A stretch of 11,588 nucleotides of DNA from Bacillota bacterium (GCA_023395695.1 JAEWYJ010000257.1:1-11588), one strand, 5' to 3'; positions 1 through 7,534 are shown, counted from the stretch's first letter. Notes: a model not told the origin generated them from the letters alone. Numbers and translations are program-made.

Positions 1-423
1 AAAGTAGGCTTTTTGCGCCAGAATAGACAGCATATTAAAAATTAGCCGGGCATGATAGCCACAGTTGTTCGCGCAGGTCTGATAAAAAAACGCCTTTGGT
101 ATCTGCAAAACTTTGGCGGGGGTAGCGGCCTGCGCATAATGATCGTATTCCTTCCGGTTGAGAAACAAAAACACCTCTCCGAACAGCTCGCCGCTTTGGT
201 CAAAGGTGGCAACAATGCTTCGCTTCCCAGCGGCCGTGTCATTGCAAACGGTCACCGAGCCCTCCACCAGCACCAGCAGCTTTTTGGGCTCCTCCTTTTG
301 GTAAAAAACAATCTCATCTTTTTCGTAGGCCACAATTTCAGCTTGGCTGCATCTCAGACAGCTTTCAATGTCGTATTCCGACATACCTGAAAACAACGGA
401 CTGTTTTTTAATAACGAAACCAT
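1..423 (-). CDS. Crp/Fnr-family transcriptional regulator, N-terminal part (cut by window edge)
   Basis: The gene is read leftwards from ATG at 423 and is open for 141 codons to the window edge, so the C-terminal helix-turn-helix is outside. An AAGAAGGTGG ribosome site lies just upstream of the ATG. Residues about 8-125 form a cyclic-nucleotide-binding-type beta-roll: the stretch LLVLVEGSVTV (49-59) and the GELFGEVFLF turn (78-87) match the family. The Arg-Ser pair that contacts cAMP phosphate in E. coli CRP is not visible in the matching loop (NRKEYDHYAQA), so cAMP is an unlikely ligand. Cysteines sit at 22, 25, 60, 117 and 121; the CxxxCxxH pattern before the dimer helix (117-124) is, as I recall it, common in Firmicutes members. 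The gene is divergent from the ZIP transporter gene and shares its control region. The effector and targets are unknown. Family assignment is firm, function is not. Confidence 0.88.
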   Translation of the reverse strand, partial: MVSLLKNSPLFSGMSEYDIESCLRCSQAEIVAYEKDEIVFYQKEEPKKLLVLVEGSVTVCNDTAAGKRSIVATFDQSGELFGEVFLFLNRKEYDHYAQAATPAKVLQIPKAFFYQTCANNCGYHARLIFNMLSILAQKAYF

Positions 424-457
424 CTTCCACCTTCTTACACGTGTATTTATCTCTGTT

Positions 458-466
458 ATTATAGCA
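458..466 (-). promoter_or_regulatory. Extended -10 promoter of the Crp/Fnr-type gene
   Basis: On the minus strand this reads TGCTATAAT, a perfect -10 hexamer with the TG extension, ending 34 bp before the ATG at 423. At the -35 position (about 481-486) there is no good match, which suggests dependence on the extended -10 or on an activator. This is inference from sequence alone. Confidence 0.55.
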
Positions 467-494
467 TTTTCTTAAGGCGGGGGGCTATAAAAGA

Positions 495-523
495 TTGTGA
501 TATTGTGGAATAAATTATATAAT
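495..523 (+). promoter_or_regulatory. Sigma-A-type promoter of the ZIP transporter gene
   Basis: TTGTGA (495-500) and TATAAT (518-523) are separated by exactly 17 bp, close to the vegetative consensus. The expected start is near 530, giving an untranslated leader of about 220 nt before the ATG at 749. The promoter points away from the Crp/Fnr-type gene, whose own -10 lies 32 bp away on the other strand. Confidence 0.65.
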
Positions 524-542
524 AGTATCATAACCCGTCAAA

Positions 543-559
543 ATTGAATGCTATTCAAT
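543..559. promoter_or_regulatory. Perfect 17-bp palindrome, candidate operator of the ZIP gene
   Basis: ATTGAAT-GCT-ATTCAAT is a perfect 7-3-7 inverted repeat. It lies about 13-29 bp downstream of the transcription start expected from the promoter at 495-523, where a bound repressor would block elongation or initiation. Its TTGA-N7-TCAA outline resembles an FNR-type box (TTGA-N6-TCAA) with one extra base, and a Crp/Fnr gene is divergently encoded next door. A metal-responsive repressor is an equally reasonable partner. No terminator-like T-tract follows it. Confidence 0.45.
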
Positions 560-590
560 ATTTATAGTTAAACCAAAAGAACCCCCCATG

Positions 591-673
591 GCTTGGCGGC
601 CTGTTTGGCGCCTGACTGCGTTGTCGTCAGTCTGTCTGGCTTCTGTGCCTTGCAGGCTGCAAAACAGCGCCCC
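591..673. repeat. GC-rich interspersed repeat, copy 1
   Basis: This stretch of about 83 bp begins CTTGGCGGCCTGTTT, continues with CTGCGTTGTCGTC, and ends with a CCTTGC block and AAAACAGCGCC. Its ends are imperfect inverted repeats (GGCGGCCTGTTT against AAAACAGCGCC). A second copy with the same order of blocks lies at 6356-6448. It sits in the long leader between the ZIP promoter and gene and carries no credible gene. It may be a REP/MITE-like intergenic element. Confidence 0.55.
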
Positions 674-748
674 GGGCCGGCCTTGTTTTCTGTTGGTATA
701 GCTGTAAAAGATCAGCCGGCCGTATTTATTGTATGAAAGAGGGATGTT

Positions 749-1558
749 ATGGATATATCGAATGTACTGTTTGCTTTTTCGCTGACGCTGTTTGCCGGCC
801 TTTCCACCGGCATCGGCAGTGCGCTGTCCTTGCTGACCAAAAGAACCAGCACCAAGTTCCTTTCGGTTTCGTTGGGCTTTTCGGCGGGCGTTATGATCTA
901 TGTTTCGTTTGCCGAAATACTGGTCAAGGCCAATGATGCGCTGCGACTTGCGCTGGGCGCAAAAACCGGGGCCTGGGCCGCCGTGGGAGGCTTCTTTTTC
1001 GGAATACTGTTTATCGCGGCAATCGACAAGCTGATACCGTCTACCGAAAACCCGCACGAGGTGCATACCGTGGAAGAAATGGACGGCCAAAGTGAGGAGC
1101 ATCAATCAAAATTAATGCGCATGGGGCTGTTCACTGCGCTGGCCATAGCCATTCATAATTTTCCCGAAGGACTGGCGACTTTTACAGCCGCGTTAAGCGA
1201 CCCCAAGTTAGGGGTGCCCATTGCCGTTGCCATTGCAATTCATAATATCCCGGAGGGCATTGCCGTCGCGGTTCCTATATTCTATGCTACCGGAAGCCGC
1301 AAAAAGGCGTTTTGCTTGTCCTTCCTGTCTGGGCTGTCGGAGCCTGTTGGCGCTTTGATAGGCTATTTGATTTTATACCGATTCTTTAGCGATGCGATGT
1401 TTGGATTTATTTTTGCCTCGGTCGCTGGCATTATGGTTTACATCAGCCTTGACGAGCTCTTGCCTTCGGCCAGAGAGTACGGAGAACACCATCTTTCCAT
1501 TTATGGCCTGATTGCAGGTATGGCGGTTATGGCTGTCAGCCTTCTGCTGTTTATGTGA
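749..1558 (+). CDS. zupT: ZIP-family divalent metal transporter (ZupT/GufA-like)
   Basis: This 269-aa membrane protein should carry zinc and perhaps iron or manganese across the cytoplasmic membrane. It has the two signature helices of ZIP transporters: HNFPEG (136-141) in the fourth and HNIPEG (165-170) in the fifth, whose His, Asn and Glu residues form the metal site. Other helices lie near 6-28, 38-58, 75-92, 190-211, 216-238 and 250-269. The loop 101-121 is acidic with three histidines (PHEVH and EEHQ), the usual variable metal-binding loop between helices 3 and 4. Length fits ZupT (about 257 aa in E. coli). The ATG at 749 has an AGAGGG site 5 nt upstream. A 2H phosphoesterase follows after 48 nt. 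Family is certain; the symbol and metal preference are inferred. Confidence 0.9.
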   Translation: MDISNVLFAFSLTLFAGLSTGIGSALSLLTKRTSTKFLSVSLGFSAGVMIYVSFAEILVKANDALRLALGAKTGAWAAVGGFFFGILFIAAIDKLIPSTENPHEVHTVEEMDGQSEEHQSKLMRMGLFTALAIAIHNFPEGLATFTAALSDPKLGVPIAVAIAIHNIPEGIAVAVPIFYATGSRKKAFCLSFLSGLSEPVGALIGYLILYRFFSDAMFGFIFASVAGIMVYISLDELLPSAREYGEHHLSIYGLIAGMAVMAVSLLLFM

Positions 1559-1606
1559 GGCTCTGAGCACGGATAGCTGTGTATGATGCGGCAGGGGGGA
1601 AATAGC

Positions 1607-2155
1607 TTGAACCAATTGAGAACGCTGTGCGTGATGGGCACCTTTGACGGAGAAACGAACCGGGAGGTAGCCCGTATAAAAGAAAAATTAAAGGCGCGGG
1701 GCCTTATCGTAGACGGGTACGAGCCCCACATAACCTTTGGCATTTACACCGAGCTTAACCAGTCAGGTCTGCTTGAGAGGATCGGTGCTATTGCGGCACG
1801 GCAAAAAAGAATGCAGCTGTGTTTTAATCATTTCGGCTTTTTCCCTGACGCCCGCTTATGCTTTTTAGCGCCCTGCCCCAGCTATGAGCTGTTGCAGCTG
1901 CATGCCGATATACATAAAAAGTATGACGCCTGCTGCATGGACGCCGGATGCCTGTATTCGCTTATGCAAAAAAGCTGGGCGCCGCACATGACTGTGGCCT
2001 CGGTTGAGGCGGGACAGGCCGAGGAGCTGCTGGCAGTTTTTAGGGAGACCTTCGTACCCTTTACCGCGGAGCTGACCCATTTGAAAATAACCGTTTCTGA
2101 TGCAAGCGGGGATATTGGCGCATTTGGGCTGACGCATCATGATGATGTGCGATAA
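1607..2155 (+). CDS. 2H phosphoesterase superfamily protein (2'-5' RNA ligase-like)
   Basis: The protein has the two HxT motifs that define 2H phosphoesterases: H41-I-T43 (in EPHITFG) and H127-M-T129 (in WAPHMTVAS), 86 residues apart as expected for the two lobes of the fold. Relatives open or form 2',5'-linked or cyclic phosphodiesters in RNA or nucleotides. The substrate here cannot be told. I chose the TTG at 1607 (182 aa) because AGGGGGGA ends 6 nt before it and the first beta strand (LRTLCVMGTFD) begins right after. An in-frame ATG at 1583 would add eight residues (MMRQGGNS) but has no good ribosome site. It lies 48 nt behind the ZIP gene and is probably co-transcribed with it. No functional link to metal uptake is evident. 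Confidence 0.82.
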   Translation: MNQLRTLCVMGTFDGETNREVARIKEKLKARGLIVDGYEPHITFGIYTELNQSGLLERIGAIAARQKRMQLCFNHFGFFPDARLCFLAPCPSYELLQLHADIHKKYDACCMDAGCLYSLMQKSWAPHMTVASVEAGQAEELLAVFRETFVPFTAELTHLKITVSDASGDIGAFGLTHHDDVR

Positions 2156-2420
2156 GAGACACGGGGACCTGTCATTTTAACACGCCAGGAGAAGAAACCA
2201 GCGCAGGGCGGGCATAGTTGTGTGTCCGCATTTGGGGGTGCCGAAGGGCCGCCGGGCGTGATCGCCCCATTGGGTAGAAAAGGACGGCAGGACGACCCGG
2301 TTTTCAGCCGGTTTACCGATGATGTCCGAACTTGTGCTGCGGTCGCAGCGCAGAGTGATTGTTTTGGGATTATCTGGTTGGAAAAGATGCTGCTTTGTCA
2401 CTTTTTTAACCGGGTTTTCT
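2156..2420. other. Intergenic region without a convincing gene
   Basis: About 265 bp, GC-rich between roughly 2230 and 2360. It holds a small perfect hairpin, GGGCG-TGAT-CGCCC (2254-2267), with no T-tract behind it. The stretch GAGACACGGGGACCTGTC near 2156-2173 looks like the short REP-type fragments often seen between genes in Clostridia. Open frames on both strands (2177-2446 minus, 2222-2482 plus) show low-complexity, shadow-like composition and no ribosome site that I trust. No clear terminator for the upstream pair was found. Confidence 0.4.
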
Positions 2421-2421
2421 G

Positions 2422-2430
2422 TGTTATGAT
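2422..2430 (+). promoter_or_regulatory. Extended -10 promoter of the diguanylate cyclase gene
   Basis: TGTTATGAT is a TG-extended -10 with one mismatch to TATAAT, about 49 bp before the TTG start at 2479. A TTGTCA at 2395-2400 is too far (24 bp) to act as a normal -35. The inverted repeat TGATGAT-N8-ATCATCA (2427-2448) overlaps the -10 and the expected start and could be an operator. Confidence 0.42.
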
Positions 2431-2478
2431 GATCAATAACTATCATCAGCGGGCTGATATTTCCCGGGGGGCGTTAAA

Positions 2479-3975
2479 TTGAATATATTTATTTGGTTCA
2501 TGCTCATTTCAACAGTGGCCAGTGTCGTACTGCTGGTATATGCCGTTGCAAATCATAATTCTGAGCGATCTTTTTTTCTGATATTCTCTTCCTTTTGCAC
2601 CTTTTTATATACCGCCGGCTATTTGCTGGAGATGACCTCTCCCACGCTGGAGACGGCCTTTATGGGTGTTCGGGTACAAAAAATGGCTACGCCGTTTATT
2701 GTGCTGCTTAACTACCTGTTTGTGCGGGATATCTACGGAGAAAAGCGGCTGTGCTTTCGCGACTATTGTCTGCTCTTTGCGCTGCCTGTTTTTAATCTGT
2801 TTACGGCGCAGGCCTTTCCGCTGGTACGGCTACACTATACGCATATCGAATATTTCTGGAATGGCGCCATTGCCAACTGTCAGGGGTTTCTGGGGCCTGT
2901 GGGCCAGCTGGCTGTCGCATATCATTTTTTTCTGGCCTTTTTAAGCATTCGGCGTATTCTCAAAAATCTGAGAGGAAAAAGCGGGTTGCAAAAGCGTCAG
3001 GGCCTGTGCTTGCTGGCGTCCATTCTGGTTCCGTACATCGTTAACGTTTATCATACGCTTTCCTACAACTATTTGCGGCTTGACTGGAACCCTTTTGCGG
3101 TTGCGGTCGGGCAGGCAATGCTGCTGTATTCTGTTCGCAGACAGAACCTGCTTAATGTGGTGCCGCTGGCGCGGGCACAGGTGATTGAATCCATGGTGGA
3201 TGCCTTTATCGTCTGTGGTCAGGATTTCAGCTTTCTTGACGCCAATCGGGCGGCCAAGCAGCTGTTCCCCGAGCTGAGTACCCTGGTGCCCGGCGAAAGG
3301 ATGGAGCAGGTTGCGCGCTTTAAACACGCGGGTGAAATGTCGCTGCAAATAGACGGCGAAATTCGGTTTTATACGGTTACCCAAACGCATATTCTGCCCA
3401 ACAGCAGAGACAGCGCCATTTGTATCGTGTTCCACGATATTACCGATAAAGAAATTCAACTCAAAAAGCTGTATGGCAAAGCAACCTTTGACCCGTTGAT
3501 GCATATCTACAACCGGGCTACTTTTTTTGACCGCGCTAATTTTATGCTGAACAACCATCAGGCGCAGGCCCGGTCCTGTGCTTTGCTGATGATTGATCTG
3601 GATAATTTTAAGCTGGTAAACGACACCTATGGCCATTCCTGCGGTGACAAGGTGCTTAAAACCGTCGCAATCATGACAAAAAGTCATTTCCGCCATAATA
3701 TTGTGGGGCGTTATGGCGGCGAGGAGATTGTTGTCCTGCTGGAGAATATTTCGGCCAGCCAACTGTATGCCTCCGCCGAAAAGCTTCGCGCCAATATTGA
3801 GGATACGGTTATTCCTTATCAGGAACAAGCGATAAAAGTCACCGCCAGCATTGGAATGGCGCATTCTCCCGCCGGGCGCGTGCCTTCGCTTGAGGACATG
3901 CTGGCTCAGGCGGATATGGCTTTATACAAAGCCAAGAACAGCGGGCGCAACCGTGTCTGTCGGTTTGGGGGATAG
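2479..3975 (+). CDS. Membrane diguanylate cyclase with 7TM sensor, PAS and GGDEF domains
   Basis: This 498-aa protein should make cyclic di-GMP from two GTP at the membrane in response to a signal sensed by its N-terminal part. Residues 1-225 hold about seven hydrophobic helices, resembling the histidine-kinase-type 7TM sensor. Residues about 230-328 look like a PAS domain (VIESMVDAFIVCGQDFSFLDAN). The GGDEF domain runs from about 335 to 495, with DPLMHIYNR at its start, IDLDNFK (372-378, metal-binding D373) and the active-site loop GGEEI (413-417). The usual F of GG(D/E)EF is Ile, but the catalytic acidic residues remain, so it is probably active. The inhibitory RxxD site is absent (F and N at the R and D positions). 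The start is TTG at 2479, preceded by a GGGGGG run at 2466-2471. recQ follows 69 bp later. Confidence 0.88.
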   Translation: MNIFIWFMLISTVASVVLLVYAVANHNSERSFFLIFSSFCTFLYTAGYLLEMTSPTLETAFMGVRVQKMATPFIVLLNYLFVRDIYGEKRLCFRDYCLLFALPVFNLFTAQAFPLVRLHYTHIEYFWNGAIANCQGFLGPVGQLAVAYHFFLAFLSIRRILKNLRGKSGLQKRQGLCLLASILVPYIVNVYHTLSYNYLRLDWNPFAVAVGQAMLLYSVRRQNLLNVVPLARAQVIESMVDAFIVCGQDFSFLDANRAAKQLFPELSTLVPGERMEQVARFKHAGEMSLQIDGEIRFYTVTQTHILPNSRDSAICIVFHDITDKEIQLKKLYGKATFDPLMHIYNRATFFDRANFMLNNHQAQARSCALLMIDLDNFKLVNDTYGHSCGDKVLKTVAIMTKSHFRHNIVGRYGGEEIVVLLENISASQLYASAEKLRANIEDTVIPYQEQAIKVTASIGMAHSPAGRVPSLEDMLAQADMALYKAKNSGRNRVCRFGG

Positions 3976-4044
3976 AATGACAATGCCGCAGGGAAGCAAT
4001 TTTGCAAACAAAATCGGGCTGCAAACGGTTGTAGAGGTATATTA

Positions 4045-6306
4045 ATGACAATAGAACAGGCATTAAAAAAGTATTTTGGGTATGACAGCTTTCGCGGCGG
4101 ACAGCAGGCGCTTATTACCGATATTCTGTCCGGGCGCGATGTTCTGGGCATAATGCCGACCGGCGCCGGCAAATCGATCTGTTTTCAGCTGCCCGCCAAG
4201 CTGCGGGAGGGTATTACGCTTGTGGTATCTCCGCTGATTTCGCTGATGAAGGATCAGGTCGGCGCGCTGATTCAGTCCGGCGTTCCCGCGGCATACATGA
4301 ATTCCACACTTTCGCCACGGCAGATGGAAGCGGCGTTGCATCATGCAAAAAATGGCAGATATAAGCTGATTTATGTTGCGCCGGAACGCTTGCTCGCTCC
4401 GGATTTTTTAGCCTTTGCTCAAAATGCAAATATAGCAATGCTGACGGTGGACGAAGCGCATTGCATTTCTCAGTGGGGGCAGGATTTTCGTCCAAGCTAT
4501 GCGCAGATTCCGCAGTTTATCACGCAGCTGGCGGCCAGGCCGGTTATTTCAGCGTTTACGGCCACCGCCACCGCGCGCGTCCGGGAGGCCATTGTGGCCC
4601 TTCTTGCGCTGCAGAATCCGACCGTTCTGGTGACGGGCTTTGACCGCCAAAATCTTTATTTTGAAGTGCAGGCGCCTAAAAATAAAATGCAGGCATTAAA
4701 CATTTTTTTGGGCGCACATAAAAACCAAAGCGGCATTATCTACTGCGCGACCAGAAAAACGGTGGAGGAAGTTTGTCAAGCGCTTAACGACAGGGGCTTT
4801 TCGGCTGCCCGGTATCATGCAGGCCTGCCGGACGACGAACGGCACGCCAGCCAGGACAGCTTTTTGTTTGACCGGGTGCAGATTATGGTGGCGACCAACG
4901 CCTTCGGCATGGGCATTGATAAATCCAACGTAGCGTTTGTGGTGCATTACAACATGCCCAAGGATATTGAAAGCTATTATCAGGAAGCGGGAAGAGCCGG
5001 ACGCGACGGAAGTCAGGCAACCTGCCTTTTGCTATACAGCGGGCAGGATGTCCGAACTCATCAATGGCTTATTGAGCATGCCAGGGATGCGGCCGGCGCC
5101 GACTTGGAAACCGAGCGGCTGCTTAAAGAACAGGATTACCGCCGCCTGCGTGAGATGACCTTTTACGCAACGACCAATGATTGTCTGCGCGCCTTTATTT
5201 TGCGGTATTTTGGTGAAACGCCCCCCGGCTATTGCGGCTGCTGCGGTAACTGTGACACGAAGTTTGAAACGGTGGACATTACACTGGACGCGCAGAAAAT
5301 ATTATCCTGTGTGGCGCGCATGAAGGAGCGCTTTGGTGCAGCGCTGGTAATTGATGTGCTGCGCGGGAGCAAAAATGAACGCGTGTGCGGGCTGGGATTC
5401 GATACGCTGTCTACCTATGGCATCAGCGAAAAAAGTGCTCATGCGCTGCGCGCCATTATCGAATTTCTGGTTCAGAGCGGCTATCTTGAAAAAAGCGACG
5501 GACAGTATGCCGTCCTGCGCCTGACGCCAGGCGCAAAAGAGGTGTTAAACGGCGGTAAAACGCTGCAAATGAAGCTGGCGAAGGAAAAAGCGCATCCCGA
5601 ACAAAACGATGCGGATGCGGCGGAGCGCGGCAAAAGCACCCTGCCCAAGGAGCGGGAAGCGCTTTACGGCAGTCTTAAAGCGCTGCGCTACGCGCTCGCG
5701 GGCGAGCAGGGCATACCGGCCTTTGTGGTGTTTTCGGACAGCAGCCTTATCGACATGTGCATACGGCTGCCGCGAACCCCTGCGCAGTTTTTAAAGGTAT
5801 CCGGCGTGGGCGAAACTAAGCTGCAGCGCTATGGCGAAGAATTTTTGCAGTGTATCACCGACTTTTGCACCGAAAATGCTTTGGAAGCACCGGCCGAAGA
5901 TCAGAACGCGCCTGAGTCAAAACGCAAAAGCAAGCGCGGCAAAGCCAATGAAATTGTGCTCCCGGACAGCGACGCATTGAACGGGGTTGAGGTCTTTTCA
6001 GACCCGGTTCCAGTGAGTACGCTGTGCGCCGCAATTAACGAGGTGTTATCGCGACATGCATGCACAAAAATTTCCTCTGTCAAGACGGCAAACTGGTTGA
6101 TGTCGGAGGGGTATTTGCATATTGTCGCGCAAAACGGCAGCCGCACCAAGGCGCCGACACAAAAAGGCATTGAGCTAGGCATTTTTCAGGAGGAGCGCAC
6201 GGGCGCCAGAGGCCGTTACCTTATCAACCTTTACTCCGAGCGCGCACAGCAGCTTGTCAGAGACCATGTTCATGCCATTTTAGCGGTGCATGACGGCGAG
6301 CCCTGA
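4045..6306 (+). CDS. recQ: ATP-dependent DNA helicase RecQ
   Basis: RecQ unwinds DNA 3' to 5' in recombination and fork repair. All core motifs are visible: motif 0 FRGGQ near residue 20, Walker A MPTGAGKS (37-44, K43), DEAH (136-139) followed by CISQWGQDFRPSY, the SAFTATAT motif III (169-176), and motif VI QEAGRAGRDG (313-322). Four zinc-binding cysteines lie at 380, 397, 400 and 403, the same spacing as in E. coli RecQ. A winged-helix RQC region follows (about 405-520) and an HRDC domain at about 533-610. After a Lys/Arg-rich linker, residues about 640-753 form an extra C-terminal domain (SVKTANWLMSEGYL, then APTQKGIELGIF), which makes the protein longer than the roughly 610 aa of E. coli RecQ. 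The ATG has AGAGG 7 nt upstream. No terminator separates it from the cyclase gene, so read-through is likely. Confidence 0.96.
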   Translation: MTIEQALKKYFGYDSFRGGQQALITDILSGRDVLGIMPTGAGKSICFQLPAKLREGITLVVSPLISLMKDQVGALIQSGVPAAYMNSTLSPRQMEAALHHAKNGRYKLIYVAPERLLAPDFLAFAQNANIAMLTVDEAHCISQWGQDFRPSYAQIPQFITQLAARPVISAFTATATARVREAIVALLALQNPTVLVTGFDRQNLYFEVQAPKNKMQALNIFLGAHKNQSGIIYCATRKTVEEVCQALNDRGFSAARYHAGLPDDERHASQDSFLFDRVQIMVATNAFGMGIDKSNVAFVVHYNMPKDIESYYQEAGRAGRDGSQATCLLLYSGQDVRTHQWLIEHARDAAGADLETERLLKEQDYRRLREMTFYATTNDCLRAFILRYFGETPPGYCGCCGNCDTKFETVDITLDAQKILSCVARMKERFGAALVIDVLRGSKNERVCGLGFDTLSTYGISEKSAHALRAIIEFLVQSGYLEKSDGQYAVLRLTPGAKEVLNGGKTLQMKLAKEKAHPEQNDADAAERGKSTLPKEREALYGSLKALRYALAGEQGIPAFVVFSDSSLIDMCIRLPRTPAQFLKVSGVGETKLQRYGEEFLQCITDFCTENALEAPAEDQNAPESKRKSKRGKANEIVLPDSDALNGVEVFSDPVPVSTLCAAINEVLSRHACTKISSVKTANWLMSEGYLHIVAQNGSRTKAPTQKGIELGIFQEERTGARGRYLINLYSERAQQLVRDHVHAILAVHDGEP

Positions 6307-6355
6307 CTGTGCCTGTCTGACCGTATGAACCGGCAAGGCATCCATTATAGCCTGT

Positions 6356-6448
6356 CTTGGCGGCCTATTTTCCGCGCCGCTGCGTTATCCTCCTTGGCGG
6401 GCGCCAGCCCGCCTGCGTCGTCTGCCTTGCGGCACAAAAAATAGCCGC
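6356..6448. repeat. GC-rich interspersed repeat, copy 2
   Basis: About 93 bp that starts CTTGGCGGCCTATTTT, continues with CCGCTGCGTTATCCTC, and ends with CTGCCTTGCGGC and AAAAAATAGCCGC. The order of blocks matches copy 1 at 591-673, and the ends again form an imperfect inverted repeat (GGCGGCcTATTTT against AAAATAGCCGC). It lies between recQ and the convergent terminator. Copy 1 and copy 2 differ at many positions, as expected for an old, dispersed family. Confidence 0.55.
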
Positions 6449-6484
6449 TCTAATTCAGTTCCGCTTTTCAAGTTGGTCGACTAT

Positions 6485-6530
6485 ACAAAAAGAGCGTAAA
6501 AGTCTGCTTCGACTTTTACGCTCTTTTTGT
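6485..6530. terminator. Bidirectional rho-independent terminator between recQ and the helicase loader gene
   Basis: A perfect 20-bp inverted repeat (6485-6504 and 6511-6530) encloses the 6-nt loop TGCTTC. The outer part of the stem is an A5 run on the left arm and a T5 run on the right arm, so the transcript from either strand ends its hairpin in a U-tract. It lies between convergent genes (recQ ends at 6306, the loader gene ends at 6538) and can serve both. Confidence 0.9.
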
Positions 6531-6537
6531 AATACGA

Positions 6538-7524
6538 TTACAGCCGCTTTTTTTGCAGCCGGATATCCGATCCCGCAAACGGAATAATGCGGTAGCACCC
6601 CAGTAAACGCGAGCGGATACGGTCGCCGTAGCGGGTGGAAAGCTCGCTCTGCTTGAGGTTGGTGTTGATGATGGTCGGCGTGCTTTGCAGCTGGCGGGTG
6701 TTAATAATATCGTATAGCACCGCCGTTGAAAAAGACGTGGAAAATTCGCTGCCCAAATCGTCGAGCACCAGCAGCTCACAGTTCAGCGCCGGGTTTAAAT
6801 AATCCTGAAATTCCTCGCTGGTTTTGCCGAAGCGCGCCGCCTCCAGCTTGGTGAGCAGCGTATGAAACGGCACATACATCACGTCAAAGCCCTTGTCTAT
6901 TGCGGCGCAGGCAATGGCGATGGACAGATGGGTTTTACCCAGCCCCGGCGCGCCAATGAGCAGCAAACTGGATGCGGCGGGGGAGAAGCCCGTCGCATAT
7001 TTGGTGCATTCGAGCAGCGCCTTTTTCATGATGGCACGCTCAGACACGGGGGAGTCGCCGGTCGGCGTATCGGAATAATAATGAAGCGAAAAGTTTTCAA
7101 AGGTGCTGTCGGCCAGTGAGGAAACGGCGCCCAGCCGCTCGTACATCAGGCCCTTTTGCAGCTGCCGGGCGCAATCGCACAGCTTGCCGCTGTTGTTGCC
7201 GGTGTCTTTGCAGGCGGGGCAATAATATTGAATGTCAAGCGCATCGGGCGCAAAGCCCGCGGCGGAAAGCGCTTCTTTTAGCTCCTGCTGCTTTGAGAGA
7301 TTGAACGTGCGTATCTGCGCCAGCCGTTGCTGTACGTTTTCACCATCCAGTATGGCGCCGGCTATCCGGGCGGAGGTGCTGGCAATTTCGCGCTCCAGCT
7401 GCAAAATATGCGGCGCCAAACGGCTGATGCGCACGCGGCGCTCGTTGAGCGCCAGCTCGGCGCTCTCGCGCCGGCCGTTTAAAATCCCCCGACTCGTTTC
7501 GACAATTTCTCTTGGGTAGGACAT
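6538..7524 (-). CDS. DnaC/DnaI-type AAA+ replicative helicase loader
   Basis: This 328-aa ATPase should load the replicative DnaB/DnaC-type helicase ring onto DNA. The N-terminal half (1-95) is helical and charged. A zinc-site-like cluster C102-P-x-C105 with C116-x-C118 follows. The AAA+ module has Walker A GAPGLGKTH (191-199), Walker B LLVLDDLGSE (251-260), a sensor-1 segment TIINTNL (284-290) and an arginine-finger-like GDRIRSRL (300-307). The frame stays open upstream to 7665, but the ATG at 7524 is preceded by GAGGTGA at the right distance, and the upstream residues overlap the dnaD-type gene and look non-native. It starts 10 bp after the stop of that gene, so the two form one operon. It could be named dnaI or dnaC by different conventions. 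Confidence 0.9.
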   Translation of the reverse strand: MSYPREIVETSRGILNGRRESAELALNERRVRISRLAPHILQLEREIASTSARIAGAILDGENVQQRLAQIRTFNLSKQQELKEALSAAGFAPDALDIQYYCPACKDTGNNSGKLCDCARQLQKGLMYERLGAVSSLADSTFENFSLHYYSDTPTGDSPVSERAIMKKALLECTKYATGFSPAASSLLLIGAPGLGKTHLSIAIACAAIDKGFDVMYVPFHTLLTKLEAARFGKTSEEFQDYLNPALNCELLVLDDLGSEFSTSFSTAVLYDIINTRQLQSTPTIINTNLKQSELSTRYGDRIRSRLLGCYRIIPFAGSDIRLQKKRL

Positions 7525-7534
7525 GCCGTCACCT

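Noticed and set aside
551..1105. 184-aa minus-strand open frame opposite the ZIP gene
   Set aside because: It lies largely antisense to a clearly coding ZIP gene, is rich in Arg/Gln/Lys low-complexity stretches, and has no convincing ribosome site.
2254..2267. Hairpin GGGCG-TGAT-CGCCC as a terminator of the ZIP/2H operon
   Set aside because: The stem is only 5 bp and no T-tract follows on either strand.
2177..2482. Small open frames on both strands between the 2H phosphoesterase and cyclase genes
   Set aside because: No domain, no good ribosome site, and they overlap the cyclase promoter region. The GC-rich part looks like repeat-derived intergenic DNA.
2941..3864. 307-aa minus-strand open frame inside the diguanylate cyclase gene
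   Set aside because: The plus frame encodes PAS and GGDEF motifs here. The antisense frame is a codon-bias shadow with no family pattern.
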